NCBI RefSeq assembly: GCF_019977235.1
Contig: NZ_AP024646.1
Coordinates: 4,402,001 to 4,466,000, forward strand
Length of the DNA stretch: 64,000 nucleotides
Source: Arthrobacter sp. StoSoilB5
Lineage (GTDB): Bacteria; Actinomycetota; Actinomycetes; Actinomycetales; Micrococcaceae
Reading direction: 5' to 3'
Numbering within the stretch: position 1 is the first letter of the stretch; the number at the start of each line of letters is the position of its first letter. Below the pieces are notes generated by a model. It had not been told where the DNA came from. It worked only from the letters and a program-made list of their open reading frames with translations, and did no database searches. Of the stretch, positions 36,792 to 45,746 are shown one piece after another. The position numbers and the translations under genes were made by a program.

Positions 36792-38837
36792 ATGTCCCAG
36801 GACACCCCCGGATCCACGGCCACCGCTGCAGCTTCAACTGCTCACAACGGTGACGCCCCACACGTCGAGGCCCTCGAGAATCTTCTTCACGAGAACCGCA
36901 AGTTCGCGCCGTCGGCAGAGTTCGCCGCCAATGCCGTGGCCACCGCAGATGTTTACAAAGAGGCCGAAGCGGACCGTCCCGCGTTCTGGGCCAAGCGGGC
37001 CCGTGAACTGCTGACCTGGGACAAAGACTTCACCGAGGCCCTTGATTGGTCCAACCCGCCGTTCGCCAAGTGGTTCGTGGGCGGTGAGGTCAACGCTGCG
37101 TACAACGCGCTGGACCGGCACGTGGAAAACGGCTTGGGCGATCGCGTCGCCATTTACTTCGAAGGTGAACCCGGCGACACCCGCACCTACACCTACGCGG
37201 AGCTGACCGAAGAGGTCAAGAAGGCCGCCAATGCGTTCGAGTCGCTCGGTGTTGCCAAGGGTGACCGCGTGGCCGTGTACCTGCCCATGATTCCCGAAGC
37301 CGTCATCACGCTGCTGGCCTGCGCCAGGATCGGGGCCGTGCACTCGGTCGTGTTCGGTGGATTCTCCGCTGACGCGTTGCGTTCCCGGATCGAGGACGCC
37401 GAAGCCAAGCTCGTTGTCACCGCCGATGGCACCTACCGCCGCGGCAAGCCCAGCGCGCTGAAGCCCGCCGTGGACGAAGCCCTGTCCAAAGCGGGTCACA
37501 CTGTGAACAACGTCGTGGTGGTCAAGCGCAACGGCGAGGACGTCAACTGGGTAGAAGGCCGCGACCTCTGGTGGAGCGACACGGTGGATAAAGCCTCCAC
37601 CGAGCACACCGCCGTCGGGCATGACTCCGAACACCCGCTGTTCATCCTGTACACCTCCGGCACCACCGGCAAGCCCAAGGGCATCCTGCACACCACCGGC
37701 GGGTACCTCACCCAGACCGCCTACACGCACAAGGCCGTATTCGACCTCCACCCCGAAACCGACGTGTACTGGTGCACCGCCGACGTCGGATGGGTCACCG
37801 GACACTCCTACGTCACCTACGCCCCGCTCATCAACGGCGCCACCCAGGTCATGTACGAAGGCACCCCGGACTCCCCGCACCAGGGCCGCTGGTGGGAAAT
37901 CGTGGAAAAGTACAAAGTCTCCATCCTCTACACCGCCCCCACCGCGATCCGCACCTTCATGAAATGGGGGCGGGAGATCCCGGGCAAATACGATCTGTCC
38001 TCCATCCGTGTCCTGGGTTCTGTGGGGGAACCCATCAACCCGGAAGCCTGGATGTGGTACCGCGAAGTCATCGGCGGCAACGCCGGCGCCAACGGTGAAC
38101 GCAAAGAGAACCCCGCACCGATCGTGGACACCTGGTGGCAGACCGAAACCGGCGCCCAGATGATCGCCCCGCTGCCCGGCGTCACCGCCACCAAGCCCGG
38201 CTCCGCGCAGGTCCCTCTGCCCGGCATCGCCGTGGACGTCGTGGACGAAACCGGCCAGTCCGTGGCCAACGGCGAAGGCGGCTACCTCGTGGTCCGTGAA
38301 CCGTGGCCATCCATGCTCCGCGGCATCTGGGGCGACCCCGAACGGTTCAAGGACACCTACTGGTCCCGTTTCGAGGCCATGTACTTCGCCGGCGACGGCG
38401 CCAAGAAGGACGAAGACGGCGACGTCTGGCTCCTGGGCCGCGTGGACGACGTCATGAACGTCTCAGGCCACCGCCTCTCCACCACGGAGATCGAGTCGGC
38501 CCTCGTCTCGCACCCCTCCGTCGCTGAAGCGGCCGTGGTCGGTGCTGCTGACGAGACCACTGGCCAGGCGATCGTCGCGTTCGTCATCCTCCGCGGTGAC
38601 GCCGTGAACAACGGCGACGAAACCGTGCTGGAACTGCGAAACCACGTGGGCAAGGAAATCGGCCCGATCGCCAAGCCCAAGCAGCTGCTCATCGTCCCGG
38701 AACTGCCCAAGACCCGCTCCGGCAAGATCGTCCGCCGTCTCCTCAAAGACATCGCAGAAGGCCGCGACACCGGCGACGCCACCACCCTCGCCGACCCCGG
38801 CATTATGACCCAGATTGCCGAATCGCTTCGCAAGTAG
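36792..38837 (+). CDS. acs: Acetyl-CoA synthetase (AMP-forming)
   Basis: A 681-residue enzyme that activates acetate to acetyl-CoA. The adenylation motifs are [19 protein letters not shown] near residue 280, [11 protein letters not shown] near 445 and [16 protein letters not shown] near 545. The C-terminal [13 protein letters not shown] has the conserved Lys that is acetylated to switch the enzyme off in many bacteria. The ATG at 36792 follows GAGG with a 6-base spacer. It is followed by a GC-rich hairpin. Confidence 0.95.
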   Translation: MSQDTPGSTATAAASTAHNGDAPHVEALENLLHENRKFAPSAEFAANAVATADVYKEAEADRPAFWAKRARELLTWDKDFTEALDWSNPPFAKWFVGGEVNAAYNALDRHVENGLGDRVAIYFEGEPGDTRTYTYAELTEEVKKAANAFESLGVAKGDRVAVYLPMIPEAVITLLACARIGAVHSVVFGGFSADALRSRIEDAEAKLVVTADGTYRRGKPSALKPAVDEALSKAGHTVNNVVVVKRNGEDVNWVEGRDLWWSDTVDKASTEHTAVGHDSEHPLFILYTSGTTGKPKGILHTTGGYLTQTAYTHKAVFDLHPETDVYWCTADVGWVTGHSYVTYAPLINGATQVMYEGTPDSPHQGRWWEIVEKYKVSILYTAPTAIRTFMKWGREIPGKYDLSSIRVLGSVGEPINPEAWMWYREVIGGNAGANGERKENPAPIVDTWWQTETGAQMIAPLPGVTATKPGSAQVPLPGIAVDVVDETGQSVANGEGGYLVVREPWPSMLRGIWGDPERFKDTYWSRFEAMYFAGDGAKKDEDGDVWLLGRVDDVMNVSGHRLSTTEIESALVSHPSVAEAAVVGAADETTGQAIVAFVILRGDAVNNGDETVLELRNHVGKEIGPIAKPKQLLIVPELPKTRSGKIVRRLLKDIAEGRDTGDATTLADPGIMTQIAESLRK

Positions 38838-38856
38838 CGTCCCGCAGACTCGAAGA

Positions 38857-38898
38857 ACGACGGCGCCGCTCGCCTCCCAAGGTGGGCGGCGCCGTCGT
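38857..38898. terminator. Hairpin downstream of acs
   Basis: A 13-bp perfect stem (ACGACGGCGCCGC with its complement) encloses 16 bases, 20 bp after the acs stop. There is no T tract, so this is a terminator by position and stem strength only. Confidence 0.55.
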
Positions 38899-39016
38899 GC
38901 GTTCAAACGCATCGCGACGACGCCGCGACTGCATTTGCCACCCGGCAGCAGCACCGCGCCCTAGACTGGAGCCAGAATCAGCCCCACGTTTGATGAGGCT
39001 CTCCAGAAAGGCCTTG

Positions 39017-39814
39017 ATGCTTCAGGCAGCACGCCACTCCGCCATCATCGATGCCGTCCAGCGCGAGCGCGTTGTACGGGTATCGGACCTCGCCCAGTTG
39101 CTGGGTGTCTCCCCTATGACCGTCCGGCGCGATATAGAAGCCCTCGAAGAAACCGGCCGGGTGGAGCGTATCCACGGCGGGGCCAAACTCCCCGGCGATG
39201 CCAGCACCCACGAGCCCGGCTTTGAACTCAAATCCACACAGCTGACCGCAGAAAAGCATGCCATTGCGGTCGAGGCCGCCTCGCTTGTCCACGAAGGCAT
39301 GGCGATCGGGCTCAGCGCAGGAACCACCACGTGGGCGCTGGCACAGGAGCTCGTCCATGGTCCCCGGATCACAGTGGTTACCAACTCGGTGCGGATTGCC
39401 GACATCTTCCATCACGGGTCATCGTCAGGGCCGGCCCGGTTCGGCTCCACGGTGATCCTGATTGGTGGCGAGCGCACGCCGTCGGACGCGCTGGTGGGGC
39501 CGATCGCCACGTCCTCGCTCAAGCAGCTTCATCTGGACGTCCTGTTCCTGGGTGTCCACGGCATGGACGCACAGGCAGGTTTCACTACCCCCAACCTGCT
39601 CGAGGCCGAAACAGACCGGGCGTTCATGGCATCGGCCCGCAGCACTGTGGTTCTCGCCGACTACAGCAAATGGGGTGTAGTCGGCATAGCCTCCATCGCC
39701 CAGTTGGAAGAAGCCGACGAGCTCATCACCGATTCAAACCTGGGTGAGGATGCCCGCCGCGTACTCGCCGAGAATGTTGCGAAGCTGAGAATCGCCGACG
39801 TCCAGGCCAAGTAG
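39017..39814 (+). CDS. DeoR/GlpR-family transcriptional regulator
   Basis: A 265-residue DeoR-type regulator. The N-terminal helix-turn-helix is RVVRVSDLAQLLGVSPMTVRRDIEALE (about residues 16-42), followed by the family segment RIHGGA. The C-terminal DeoRC sugar-phosphate-binding domain has GLSAGTTTWALA, VTNSVRIAD, GGERTPSDALVG and ADYSKWG. The ATG at 39017 has AAAGG with good spacing; ATG 38993 is an alternative. No sugar operon is adjacent, so its target is unknown. TAGACT at about 38962 could be the -10 of its promoter. Confidence 0.9.
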   Translation: MLQAARHSAIIDAVQRERVVRVSDLAQLLGVSPMTVRRDIEALEETGRVERIHGGAKLPGDASTHEPGFELKSTQLTAEKHAIAVEAASLVHEGMAIGLSAGTTTWALAQELVHGPRITVVTNSVRIADIFHHGSSSGPARFGSTVILIGGERTPSDALVGPIATSSLKQLHLDVLFLGVHGMDAQAGFTTPNLLEAETDRAFMASARSTVVLADYSKWGVVGIASIAQLEEADELITDSNLGEDARRVLAENVAKLRIADVQAK

Positions 39815-39901
39815 GCTCTCATACCGCGGGTGGAGGCCTGCCCGGGGAGTTCAGCCGCGGGACTGAGGACTTGGCAGGGGCCCGGGAGCCAAGCTGGATC
39901 C

Positions 39902-40651
39902 ATGAACACCATTCTCCATGCCCGGCAACTCACCAAGCACTACCCCGGCAGCATCGCGCTCGATCACGTGGACTTCGCCGCAATTGCGGGTGAATCCATT
40001 GCCATCATCGGGCCCTCGGGTTCCGGTAAGACCACCCTTTTGCACTGCCTCGCCGGGATTTTGAGGCCCGACGCCGGTACTGTGACCTTGAGCTCGGCCG
40101 CCGGTCCGATCCAGTTGGATTCCCTCGGAGATGGGGCGCTTTCCCGCCTCCGCCGGGAGGAATTCGGTTTCGTCTTCCAGCAGGGCATGCTGCTGCCGGA
40201 ACTGACTGCCGTGGAGAACGTCGCCCTGGCGCTCATGCTGAACGGCACCGACCGCACTACGGCCGAAACCCGCGCCGCAGAGTGGCTCGGTGCCCTTGGA
40301 CTGGCAGGAATGGAACAGCGCCGGCTGGGCGAGCTCTCCGGCGGGCAAGTCCAACGCGTCGCCATCGCCCGTGCCCAAGTCACTGGTGCCCGGGTTGTGT
40401 TTGCGGATGAACCCACGGGCGCCCTGGATTCGGCAACGTCCAACGAAGTCCTGGACGTGCTGCTGGGCTCGGTTGCAGCCAATGGGCGGACCCTGCTGGT
40501 TGTGACGCACGATCCCAACGTGGCCGCACGCTGCCAACGCGTAGTGGAGTTGCGCGACGGAAGGATCGTGGCGGACAGCGGCAGCGCGGTTGCCGCTCCT
40601 GTCCAGGCGGCTCCCGCGACCACCAGTTTCAAGGGAGCCTTCAATGTCTAG
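39902..40651 (+). CDS. ABC transporter ATP-binding protein (MacB/LolD type)
   Basis: A 249-residue ATPase subunit. Walker A is IIGPSGSGKTTLLHCLAG (about residues 38-55), the Q-loop is FGFVFQQGMLLPELT, the signature is LGELSGGQVQRVAIARA, Walker B is VVFADEPTGALD, and the switch His is in LLVVTHDPN. The EPTGALD motif is typical of the LolD/FtsE/MacB group that works with FtsX-like permeases, and such a permease follows with an 8-base overlap. Confidence 0.93.
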   Translation: MNTILHARQLTKHYPGSIALDHVDFAAIAGESIAIIGPSGSGKTTLLHCLAGILRPDAGTVTLSSAAGPIQLDSLGDGALSRLRREEFGFVFQQGMLLPELTAVENVALALMLNGTDRTTAETRAAEWLGALGLAGMEQRRLGELSGGQVQRVAIARAQVTGARVVFADEPTGALDSATSNEVLDVLLGSVAANGRTLLVVTHDPNVAARCQRVVELRDGRIVADSGSAVAAPVQAAPATTSFKGAFNV

Positions 40652-42023
40652 CCTCAGCATGGCCCTGCGACTCACGCCCTATCTGGCCCGAAGCAACAGC
40701 ATCCGCGAAGCCGGCCTGCACCAACCCAGACTGCGCGACGCAGGGTTGCCGATCCTCGCGTTTGGGACGGTCACCGCGCTGCTGCTCACCGTGGCGGGCG
40801 GTTCACAGGTTTTCTGGTCCTGGTCCGACGATATCGCCGGCACCTACCAAGCCTTGGCCGTCGTCGCCGTGGTCCTGCTCGTCATTCCGTTGCTGACGCT
40901 CGGCGCGTCAGCGGCGCGACTTGCCGCCCGGCGTCGTGATGACCGTTTAGCGTCCCTCCGCCTGCTGGGCGCCAATAGCGCAACGGTCGTCTGGATGACC
41001 GTTATTGAATCGACCGTCCTGGCTGCTGTCGGCGCTGTGGCGGGCGCGGGGCTGTACACCTGCGCGGCACCGTTCCTCGGGCTGCTCCAGTTCCGTGGCC
41101 AAGCGATCGGCAGTCACGCGTGGTTGTCAGTGCCGTCCATCCTGGCCTGCATCCTGGCGGTCTGCCTGCTTGCCGCAACGAGCGCGGCGCTTGGCTTGCG
41201 CAAGGTGGTGGTAACGCCGCTTGGCGTCCGGACCAGGCAAACGGCCGACGGCGCGCACTGGGTCCGTGGGCTCATCGCGGCTGTGGTGGTGGTTTTCGGA
41301 GTAGTGGCCATGGGCATGCTCAGCAGCTTTGGCGCATTCATTGTGATCATCGCCGTCATGGGTGGCTGCTTTGGCCTGGCACTGCTGGCGCTGAACCTCA
41401 TGGGTCCTTGGATCCTGCGGTTGCGGGCGTCCGCGCAGCTCAAGCGGGCCAAGCGGCCCGAACAACTGCTGGCAGCACGGACCGTGCTGGAGAGTCCCAA
41501 GGAATCGTGGCGACAGGTTGGGGGCGTCGCGATGACCAGTTTCGTGGGAGTGCTCGTGGGCGTCGGCATGGCCGTGGCTGACACGATGGGCGGGAGCCCG
41601 TCGGATGAAACCACGCTGCTCGTCCGCGATATCAACACTGGGGTGATGATCACCCTGTTGGGCTCGTTCTTGATGGTGGCGTGTTCCGCCGGCGTGAACC
41701 AGGCCGCGGCCGTGCTCGATCGTGCCGCGAGCATTGTGGCACTGGACCGTGTGGGGATGCCGCCGAAAGTCATGGTGGCTGCGCGCGTCAAGGCTGTGAT
41801 GTCACCGCTGTTCCTGGTGGCCGGAATCTCCTCAGCCGCTGCAGGTGTCCTGGTTTTGCCGTTGGCGGGCCCTGCCTTCTTGACCAAGCCCGTGGTTTTC
41901 CTGACCGTCGGGGGAGTTTTTGCGGCCGGATTTCTGCTGGTCCGGCTGGCCATCGCCGCTGGCACCGCCCAGATCAGCCAAGTACTTGCCCGTCCCGAAC
42001 GCTACGCCAACATGGACTCATAG
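40644..42023 (+). CDS. FtsX-like ABC permease
   Basis: A 459-residue permease with about eight membrane helices in two groups: residues 35-215 and 240-450. ARLAARRRDDRLASLRLLGA in the first half and LDRAASIVALDRVGMPPKVM in the second are the cytoplasmic coupling segments typical of FtsX domains, so the fold is an internal duplication. No large MacB extracellular domain is present. The ATG at 40644 follows AGGGAG and lies inside the ATPase gene end. The cargo is unknown; peptides or antibiotics are possible. Confidence 0.85.
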   Translation: MSSLSMALRLTPYLARSNSIREAGLHQPRLRDAGLPILAFGTVTALLLTVAGGSQVFWSWSDDIAGTYQALAVVAVVLLVIPLLTLGASAARLAARRRDDRLASLRLLGANSATVVWMTVIESTVLAAVGAVAGAGLYTCAAPFLGLLQFRGQAIGSHAWLSVPSILACILAVCLLAATSAALGLRKVVVTPLGVRTRQTADGAHWVRGLIAAVVVVFGVVAMGMLSSFGAFIVIIAVMGGCFGLALLALNLMGPWILRLRASAQLKRAKRPEQLLAARTVLESPKESWRQVGGVAMTSFVGVLVGVGMAVADTMGGSPSDETTLLVRDINTGVMITLLGSFLMVACSAGVNQAAAVLDRAASIVALDRVGMPPKVMVAARVKAVMSPLFLVAGISSAAAGVLVLPLAGPAFLTKPVVFLTVGGVFAAGFLLVRLAIAAGTAQISQVLARPERYANMDS

Positions 42024-42035
42024 CCCCCGGTCGCT

Positions 42036-42300
42036 CTCTCACATCCGGACGCCTTTCAGGCGATGCGCTCTCACATCCGGACGCCTTTCAGGCGATGCTC
42101 TCTCACATCCGGACGCCTTTCAGGCGATGCGCTCTCACATCCGGACGCCTTTCAGGCGATGCGCTCTCACATCCGGACGCATTTCAGGCGATGCGCTCTC
42201 ACATCCAAGCCCAACCCGGCAGGATGTGAGAGAACATCCGCGCCAACCCGGCAGGATGTGAGAGAACATCCGCGCCAGCCCGGCAGGATGTGAGAGAACT
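42036..42300. repeat. 32-bp-period repeat cluster A, two facing blocks
   Basis: CTCTCACATCC recurs at 42036, 42068, 42100, 42132, 42164 and 42196, exactly 32 bp apart. Five complete units share an inner hairpin CGCCT-TTC-AGGCG, apart from one C-to-A change in the fifth. From 42222 the block is inverted: GGATGTGAGAG occurs at 42222, 42254 and 42286, again every 32 bp, with a different inner segment. The region fills the gap between convergent genes. Confidence 0.95.
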
Positions 42301-42308
42301 TTGGAAGC

Positions 42309-43328
42309 CTACTTGCAGCCGCAGGACTGGCGCACGATCAACTCGGTGGGCAGGATGCTGTGCTGCAGTGCCTCGCCCCGGCCATCCCCCACCAGCGCCC
42401 GAACGGCGGCTTCAGCCATGGCCTCCACGGGTTGCGCCACGGTGGTCAACGCCGGCCAACTGTATTCGGAATCAAGGGAACCGTCGAAGGACACCAAGGC
42501 CATGTCATCAGGCACCCGAACGCCCGCCTCGTGGAGGGCGCGGAGGATTCCGATAGCCTGCATGTCGTTGCTGGCAAAGATCGCAGTGGGCCGATTGGCC
42601 ATGGCGAGGAAACGCTTGCCTACCTCGTAGCCGCCCGGCCGGCTGAATTCGCCGTGGAGCATGGGGCCATCCGGCAGTCCTGCGTCACGCAAAGTTCTAA
42701 GCCAGCCCACTTCACGTCCGTCGAGTTGGTTGCCTGTGTTTGTTCCGATGGCCAGTCCAATGTTTGTGTGGCCATGGCCTATGAGGTGCTCGACAGCTGC
42801 GCGCGCGCCTGCTTCAAGGTCCACGCCAACGCTGGTAAATCCCGGGGGCGAACCGGCATTGTTCAGCAACACGGACGGGATTTCCGAGGCTTCAAGGTCT
42901 GTCAGATCGGGATCGAACACGCAGCTTGCCAGGAACACTCCGTCCACTTGCCGTGCGGCCAGGTTGCGGATATTCTGCCGCTCCTTGGCCAGGCTGCCGC
43001 CTGAGTTGGTGAGAACCATGCCGTACCCAAGTTCTGCCGCAGCATCTTCAACAGCGTGGGCGAGCTGCGAGAAGAAGGGATTGGTATTGTCCGGAACAAT
43101 CACGCCGACGGTTTCGCTTGAACCGAGCTTCAGCGCCCGGGCCGCAGCGTTGGGACGGTAGCCCAGGATACGGATGGCGTCGCGCACTTTGGCTTCCGTC
43201 GTCGGGGCCACGTTCTTGGGCCCCCCGTTCACTACGTAACTCACGACGGCGGTACTCACCCCGGCGTACCGGGCCACGTCCTTGCGTGTTACCGGTCCGC
43301 GCGGGGTTTGTACTGCCGAAGTTGTCAT
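42309..43328 (-). CDS. LacI-family regulator of the alpha-galactoside cluster
   Basis: A 339-residue LacI/GalR regulator. The helix-turn-helix is VTRKDVARYAGVSTAVVSYVVNGG (about residues 13-36), and the effector domain has GVIVPDNTNPFFSQLAHAVE and ALVSFDGSLDSEYSWPALTTV. It ends in CGCK. The gene sits just downstream of the oxidoreductase on the same strand, 14 bp apart, and near the sugar ABC operon. It is the best candidate to bind the CG-centred sites at 44619-44630 and 44682-44701. Confidence 0.92.
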   Translation of the reverse strand: MTTSAVQTPRGPVTRKDVARYAGVSTAVVSYVVNGGPKNVAPTTEAKVRDAIRILGYRPNAAARALKLGSSETVGVIVPDNTNPFFSQLAHAVEDAAAELGYGMVLTNSGGSLAKERQNIRNLAARQVDGVFLASCVFDPDLTDLEASEIPSVLLNNAGSPPGFTSVGVDLEAGARAAVEHLIGHGHTNIGLAIGTNTGNQLDGREVGWLRTLRDAGLPDGPMLHGEFSRPGGYEVGKRFLAMANRPTAIFASNDMQAIGILRALHEAGVRVPDDMALVSFDGSLDSEYSWPALTTVAQPVEAMAEAAVRALVGDGRGEALQHSILPTELIVRQSCGCK

Positions 43329-43342
43329 GAGGTAAATGCTAG

Positions 43343-44542
43343 CTATTCCGAGGGGGCGTCGCCGAAGTCGCGGATAGGAAGGCGTTCGCCACCGCGGAGG
43401 GCGGATTCATGGGCGACGATTCCGGGCAAGGTGAACCGGGCCGCAACCCAAGCGTTCACGGGCGGCAAGGTCCGGTTGTTGACCGCAGTGACAAAGTCGT
43501 CCACCAGGAATTGGTGGCTGCCTTCATGGCCATTGGGTGCCCCGAGGAATTCTTCCGGAAGCCGTGACTGGTCGTGCACGGGTGCCAGGCCCGAGATGAA
43601 GGCGTCCCGCAGTTCGGGTGCGACGTCCGCGAGGGACGGGTCATCTGCGGACATGGTTGGCTTGGTCTCCACTTGCTCAGACACGTCCTGCACAGAAGAT
43701 TTGTCCTGCCACACCGTGGTGGTTGCGAGCTGCTCGAAACTGGCTTCCGTGCCAAAGAAGCGGAAGCGGGACTCGCGTAGATGCGAGGGATAGCCGACTC
43801 GGCGCATCTCATTGGTGCGCATCGCACCGCCGTCGTTCATTTCGAACAAGGCCGTGGCATTCGAGAAGTCGTTGGCAAACATGCTGACGTCCTTGTCGAA
43901 GACGCCGTCTCCGCGATCATCCTTGACGCCAATGCAACTAACGCTGACAGCGTGGTTTGGTACTGCGCCGAGGACTCCGCCGATCGCGTGGGTCGGATAC
44001 AGCATGGGCGGGTAGCTCGCCGTTTCCTTCCACCGTTCGCCGCCGCTGTACTGGTAGGCCTCGTAGAAACCCAGGTCCATGTCGTGGACGTAGTCGCCTT
44101 CGGTGTAGAAGATCCGGCCAAACTTCCCCGCCGCATGCTGTTGCCTGGCGAAGACCGTTGCCGGGTTGTAGTAGCTTGTCTCCCCCATCGCGTAGACAAG
44201 CTTGGTGTCGCGCACGGCCTGGATGATCCGTTCGATTTCGGCTTCGGAGATCGCCATGGGCACGGCTGAGTACACGTGCTTGCCGGCGCGCAGCGCCCGC
44301 TCGACGAGAGGACCGTGGGTCCATCGCTGCGTGAAGATGGCGACAGCATCGACGTCGGACTCCAGGAGTTCCTCAAAACTTCCCAACACACCATCAAGGC
44401 CCCAGCGTTCCTGAGCCGCTGTGGCCCGCTCGGGTAGTTCATCCACCGCGTAAACGGCACTGACACCGGGGTGGAGCTTGAAGAGGTGCGCAAACTGGCT
44501 GCCGAACTGCCCGACACCTAGAACACCGATCGAAAACGTCAT
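43343..44542 (-). CDS. Gfo/Idh/MocA family oxidoreductase
   Basis: A 399-residue oxidoreductase. The Rossmann motif IGVLGVGQFGSQFAH is at residues 5-19. At the position of the usual EKP motif the sequence reads YSAVPMAIS (about 95-103), so the family Lys is missing; this is unusual and may mean a changed reaction. SYYNPATVFARQQ and GDYVHDM follow. The ATG at 44542 has AGGGAAGG upstream. It diverges from the sugar ABC importer, so it probably acts on the imported sugar or a derivative of it. Confidence 0.87.
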   Translation of the reverse strand: MTFSIGVLGVGQFGSQFAHLFKLHPGVSAVYAVDELPERATAAQERWGLDGVLGSFEELLESDVDAVAIFTQRWTHGPLVERALRAGKHVYSAVPMAISEAEIERIIQAVRDTKLVYAMGETSYYNPATVFARQQHAAGKFGRIFYTEGDYVHDMDLGFYEAYQYSGGERWKETASYPPMLYPTHAIGGVLGAVPNHAVSVSCIGVKDDRGDGVFDKDVSMFANDFSNATALFEMNDGGAMRTNEMRRVGYPSHLRESRFRFFGTEASFEQLATTTVWQDKSSVQDVSEQVETKPTMSADDPSLADVAPELRDAFISGLAPVHDQSRLPEEFLGAPNGHEGSHQFLVDDFVTAVNNRTLPPVNAWVAARFTLPGIVAHESALRGGERLPIRDFGDAPSE

Positions 44543-44618
44543 CGTTTGCCTTCCCTGAAGCTGACTCGGCAGCAGTTGTAGTGGCCCCTCATTAGGCTCG
44601 CTTGAGTCTTTCACCGCG

Positions 44619-44630
44619 ATCTACACGAGT
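44619..44630. promoter_or_regulatory. Possible LacI-type half operator 1
   Basis: ATCTACACGAGT is the reverse complement of ACTCGTGTAGAT found at 44688-44699. The shared 12-mer, centred on CG, lies upstream of the oxidoreductase gene in the divergent promoter region. Confidence 0.55.
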
Positions 44631-44681
44631 CAACAGTTTGGACATAAACGAACAAATAATCCCAAAAAGCTTGCTTCCCTC

Positions 44682-44701
44682 GAATCTACTCGTGTAGATT
44701 C
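44682..44701. promoter_or_regulatory. LacI-type operator 2 before the sugar ABC operon
   Basis: GAATCTACTCGTGTAGATTC has 8-bp perfect arms around a 4-bp centre containing CG. It lies about 45 bp upstream of the first permease gene, in the position of a promoter-blocking operator. Confidence 0.75.
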
Positions 44702-44744
44702 TAGTCCAGTTGTTACCCCCATCACAGTCAGGAAAGGGTCGACG

Positions 44745-45719
44745 ATGACCACGCTAACCAAGCAACCGGGCAACGCCGCACGGCGCTCAGCCAGGAACCT
44801 CCTAGGCCGGCAACCTCGCAAGCTGCAACCTGCCAAGCGCAGCATGACAAGCCGCCTCGGTGACCTGAAGATCGCACTCTTCTTCATCTTCCCCGCCGTG
44901 ATCGGCTTCGTGGCGTTCTTTCTGATCCCCACAATTCGCGGCATCTACCTCAGCTTCACTGAGTACAGCATCCTGGGCGAACCCACCTGGATCGGGTTGG
45001 AGAACTACACCGCGATCTTCGCCGACGAACTGTTCTGGAACGCCATGGGGGTGACAATCCAGTACGTTGTCCTGAACATCGGCTTCCAGACGGTGATCGC
45101 GCTGGGCCTCGCACTTCTAATGCACCGGGTGGCCAAATCCACGTTCATCCGAGGCGCACTCCTGCTGCCCTTCCTGGTGGCCAACGTCATCGTCGCCCTG
45201 CTGTGGTTCTGGATGCTGGACTACCAGCTGGGCATCGTCAACGAGATCATGAGCTGGGTGGGCCTCCCCCGCGTCGCCTTCTTCGGCAGTGAGCAATGGG
45301 CGATTCCCACCATCGCTTTCGTGAACGTATGGCGCCACATGGGGTACACGGCCCTCCTGATCTTCGCCGGCCTCCAAGCCATCCCGAACCACCTGTATGA
45401 GGTAGCAAACCTCGACGGCGCGTCCCCGGCCCGGACGTTCTGGAGCGTCACCATGCCGCTGCTGCGCCCCGTGTTGGTACTGGTGCTCGTGGTCACCGTG
45501 ATCGGTTCCTTCCAAGTCTTTGACACTGTTGCCGTGACAACCAACGGTGGACCCGTCAACGCCTCCCGCGTGATCCAGATGTACATCTACCAAAAAGCCT
45601 TCGGCGAATCCGATTTCGGCTACGCCTCCGCATTGTCCGTGATCCTGTTCGTCATTCTCGCCCTGGTGGCCTTCGTGCAAATGAAGTTCCTCAAGGGCAA
45701 CGAATCGGACCTGGACTAA
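44745..45719 (+). CDS. Sugar ABC transporter permease (MalF type)
   Basis: A 324-residue permease of the carbohydrate CUT1 group, with a basic N-terminus and six membrane helices from residue 43. The ATPase-contact motif is EVANLDGASPARTFWSVTMPLL near residue 225, which is the EAA loop. The ATG follows AGGAAAGGG. It is the first gene of a three-component importer without its own ATPase; CUT1 systems often share a MsiK-type ATPase encoded elsewhere. Confidence 0.93.
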   Translation: MTTLTKQPGNAARRSARNLLGRQPRKLQPAKRSMTSRLGDLKIALFFIFPAVIGFVAFFLIPTIRGIYLSFTEYSILGEPTWIGLENYTAIFADELFWNAMGVTIQYVVLNIGFQTVIALGLALLMHRVAKSTFIRGALLLPFLVANVIVALLWFWMLDYQLGIVNEIMSWVGLPRVAFFGSEQWAIPTIAFVNVWRHMGYTALLIFAGLQAIPNHLYEVANLDGASPARTFWSVTMPLLRPVLVLVLVVTVIGSFQVFDTVAVTTNGGPVNASRVIQMYIYQKAFGESDFGYASALSVILFVILALVAFVQMKFLKGNESDLD

Positions 45720-45746
45720 GCCGGATTTGGAATAAGGAGAGCCGCC

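Noticed and set aside
42036..42300. CRISPR array
   Set aside because: The units repeat back to back with no unique spacers, the inner segments are identical inside each block, and no cas gene is nearby.
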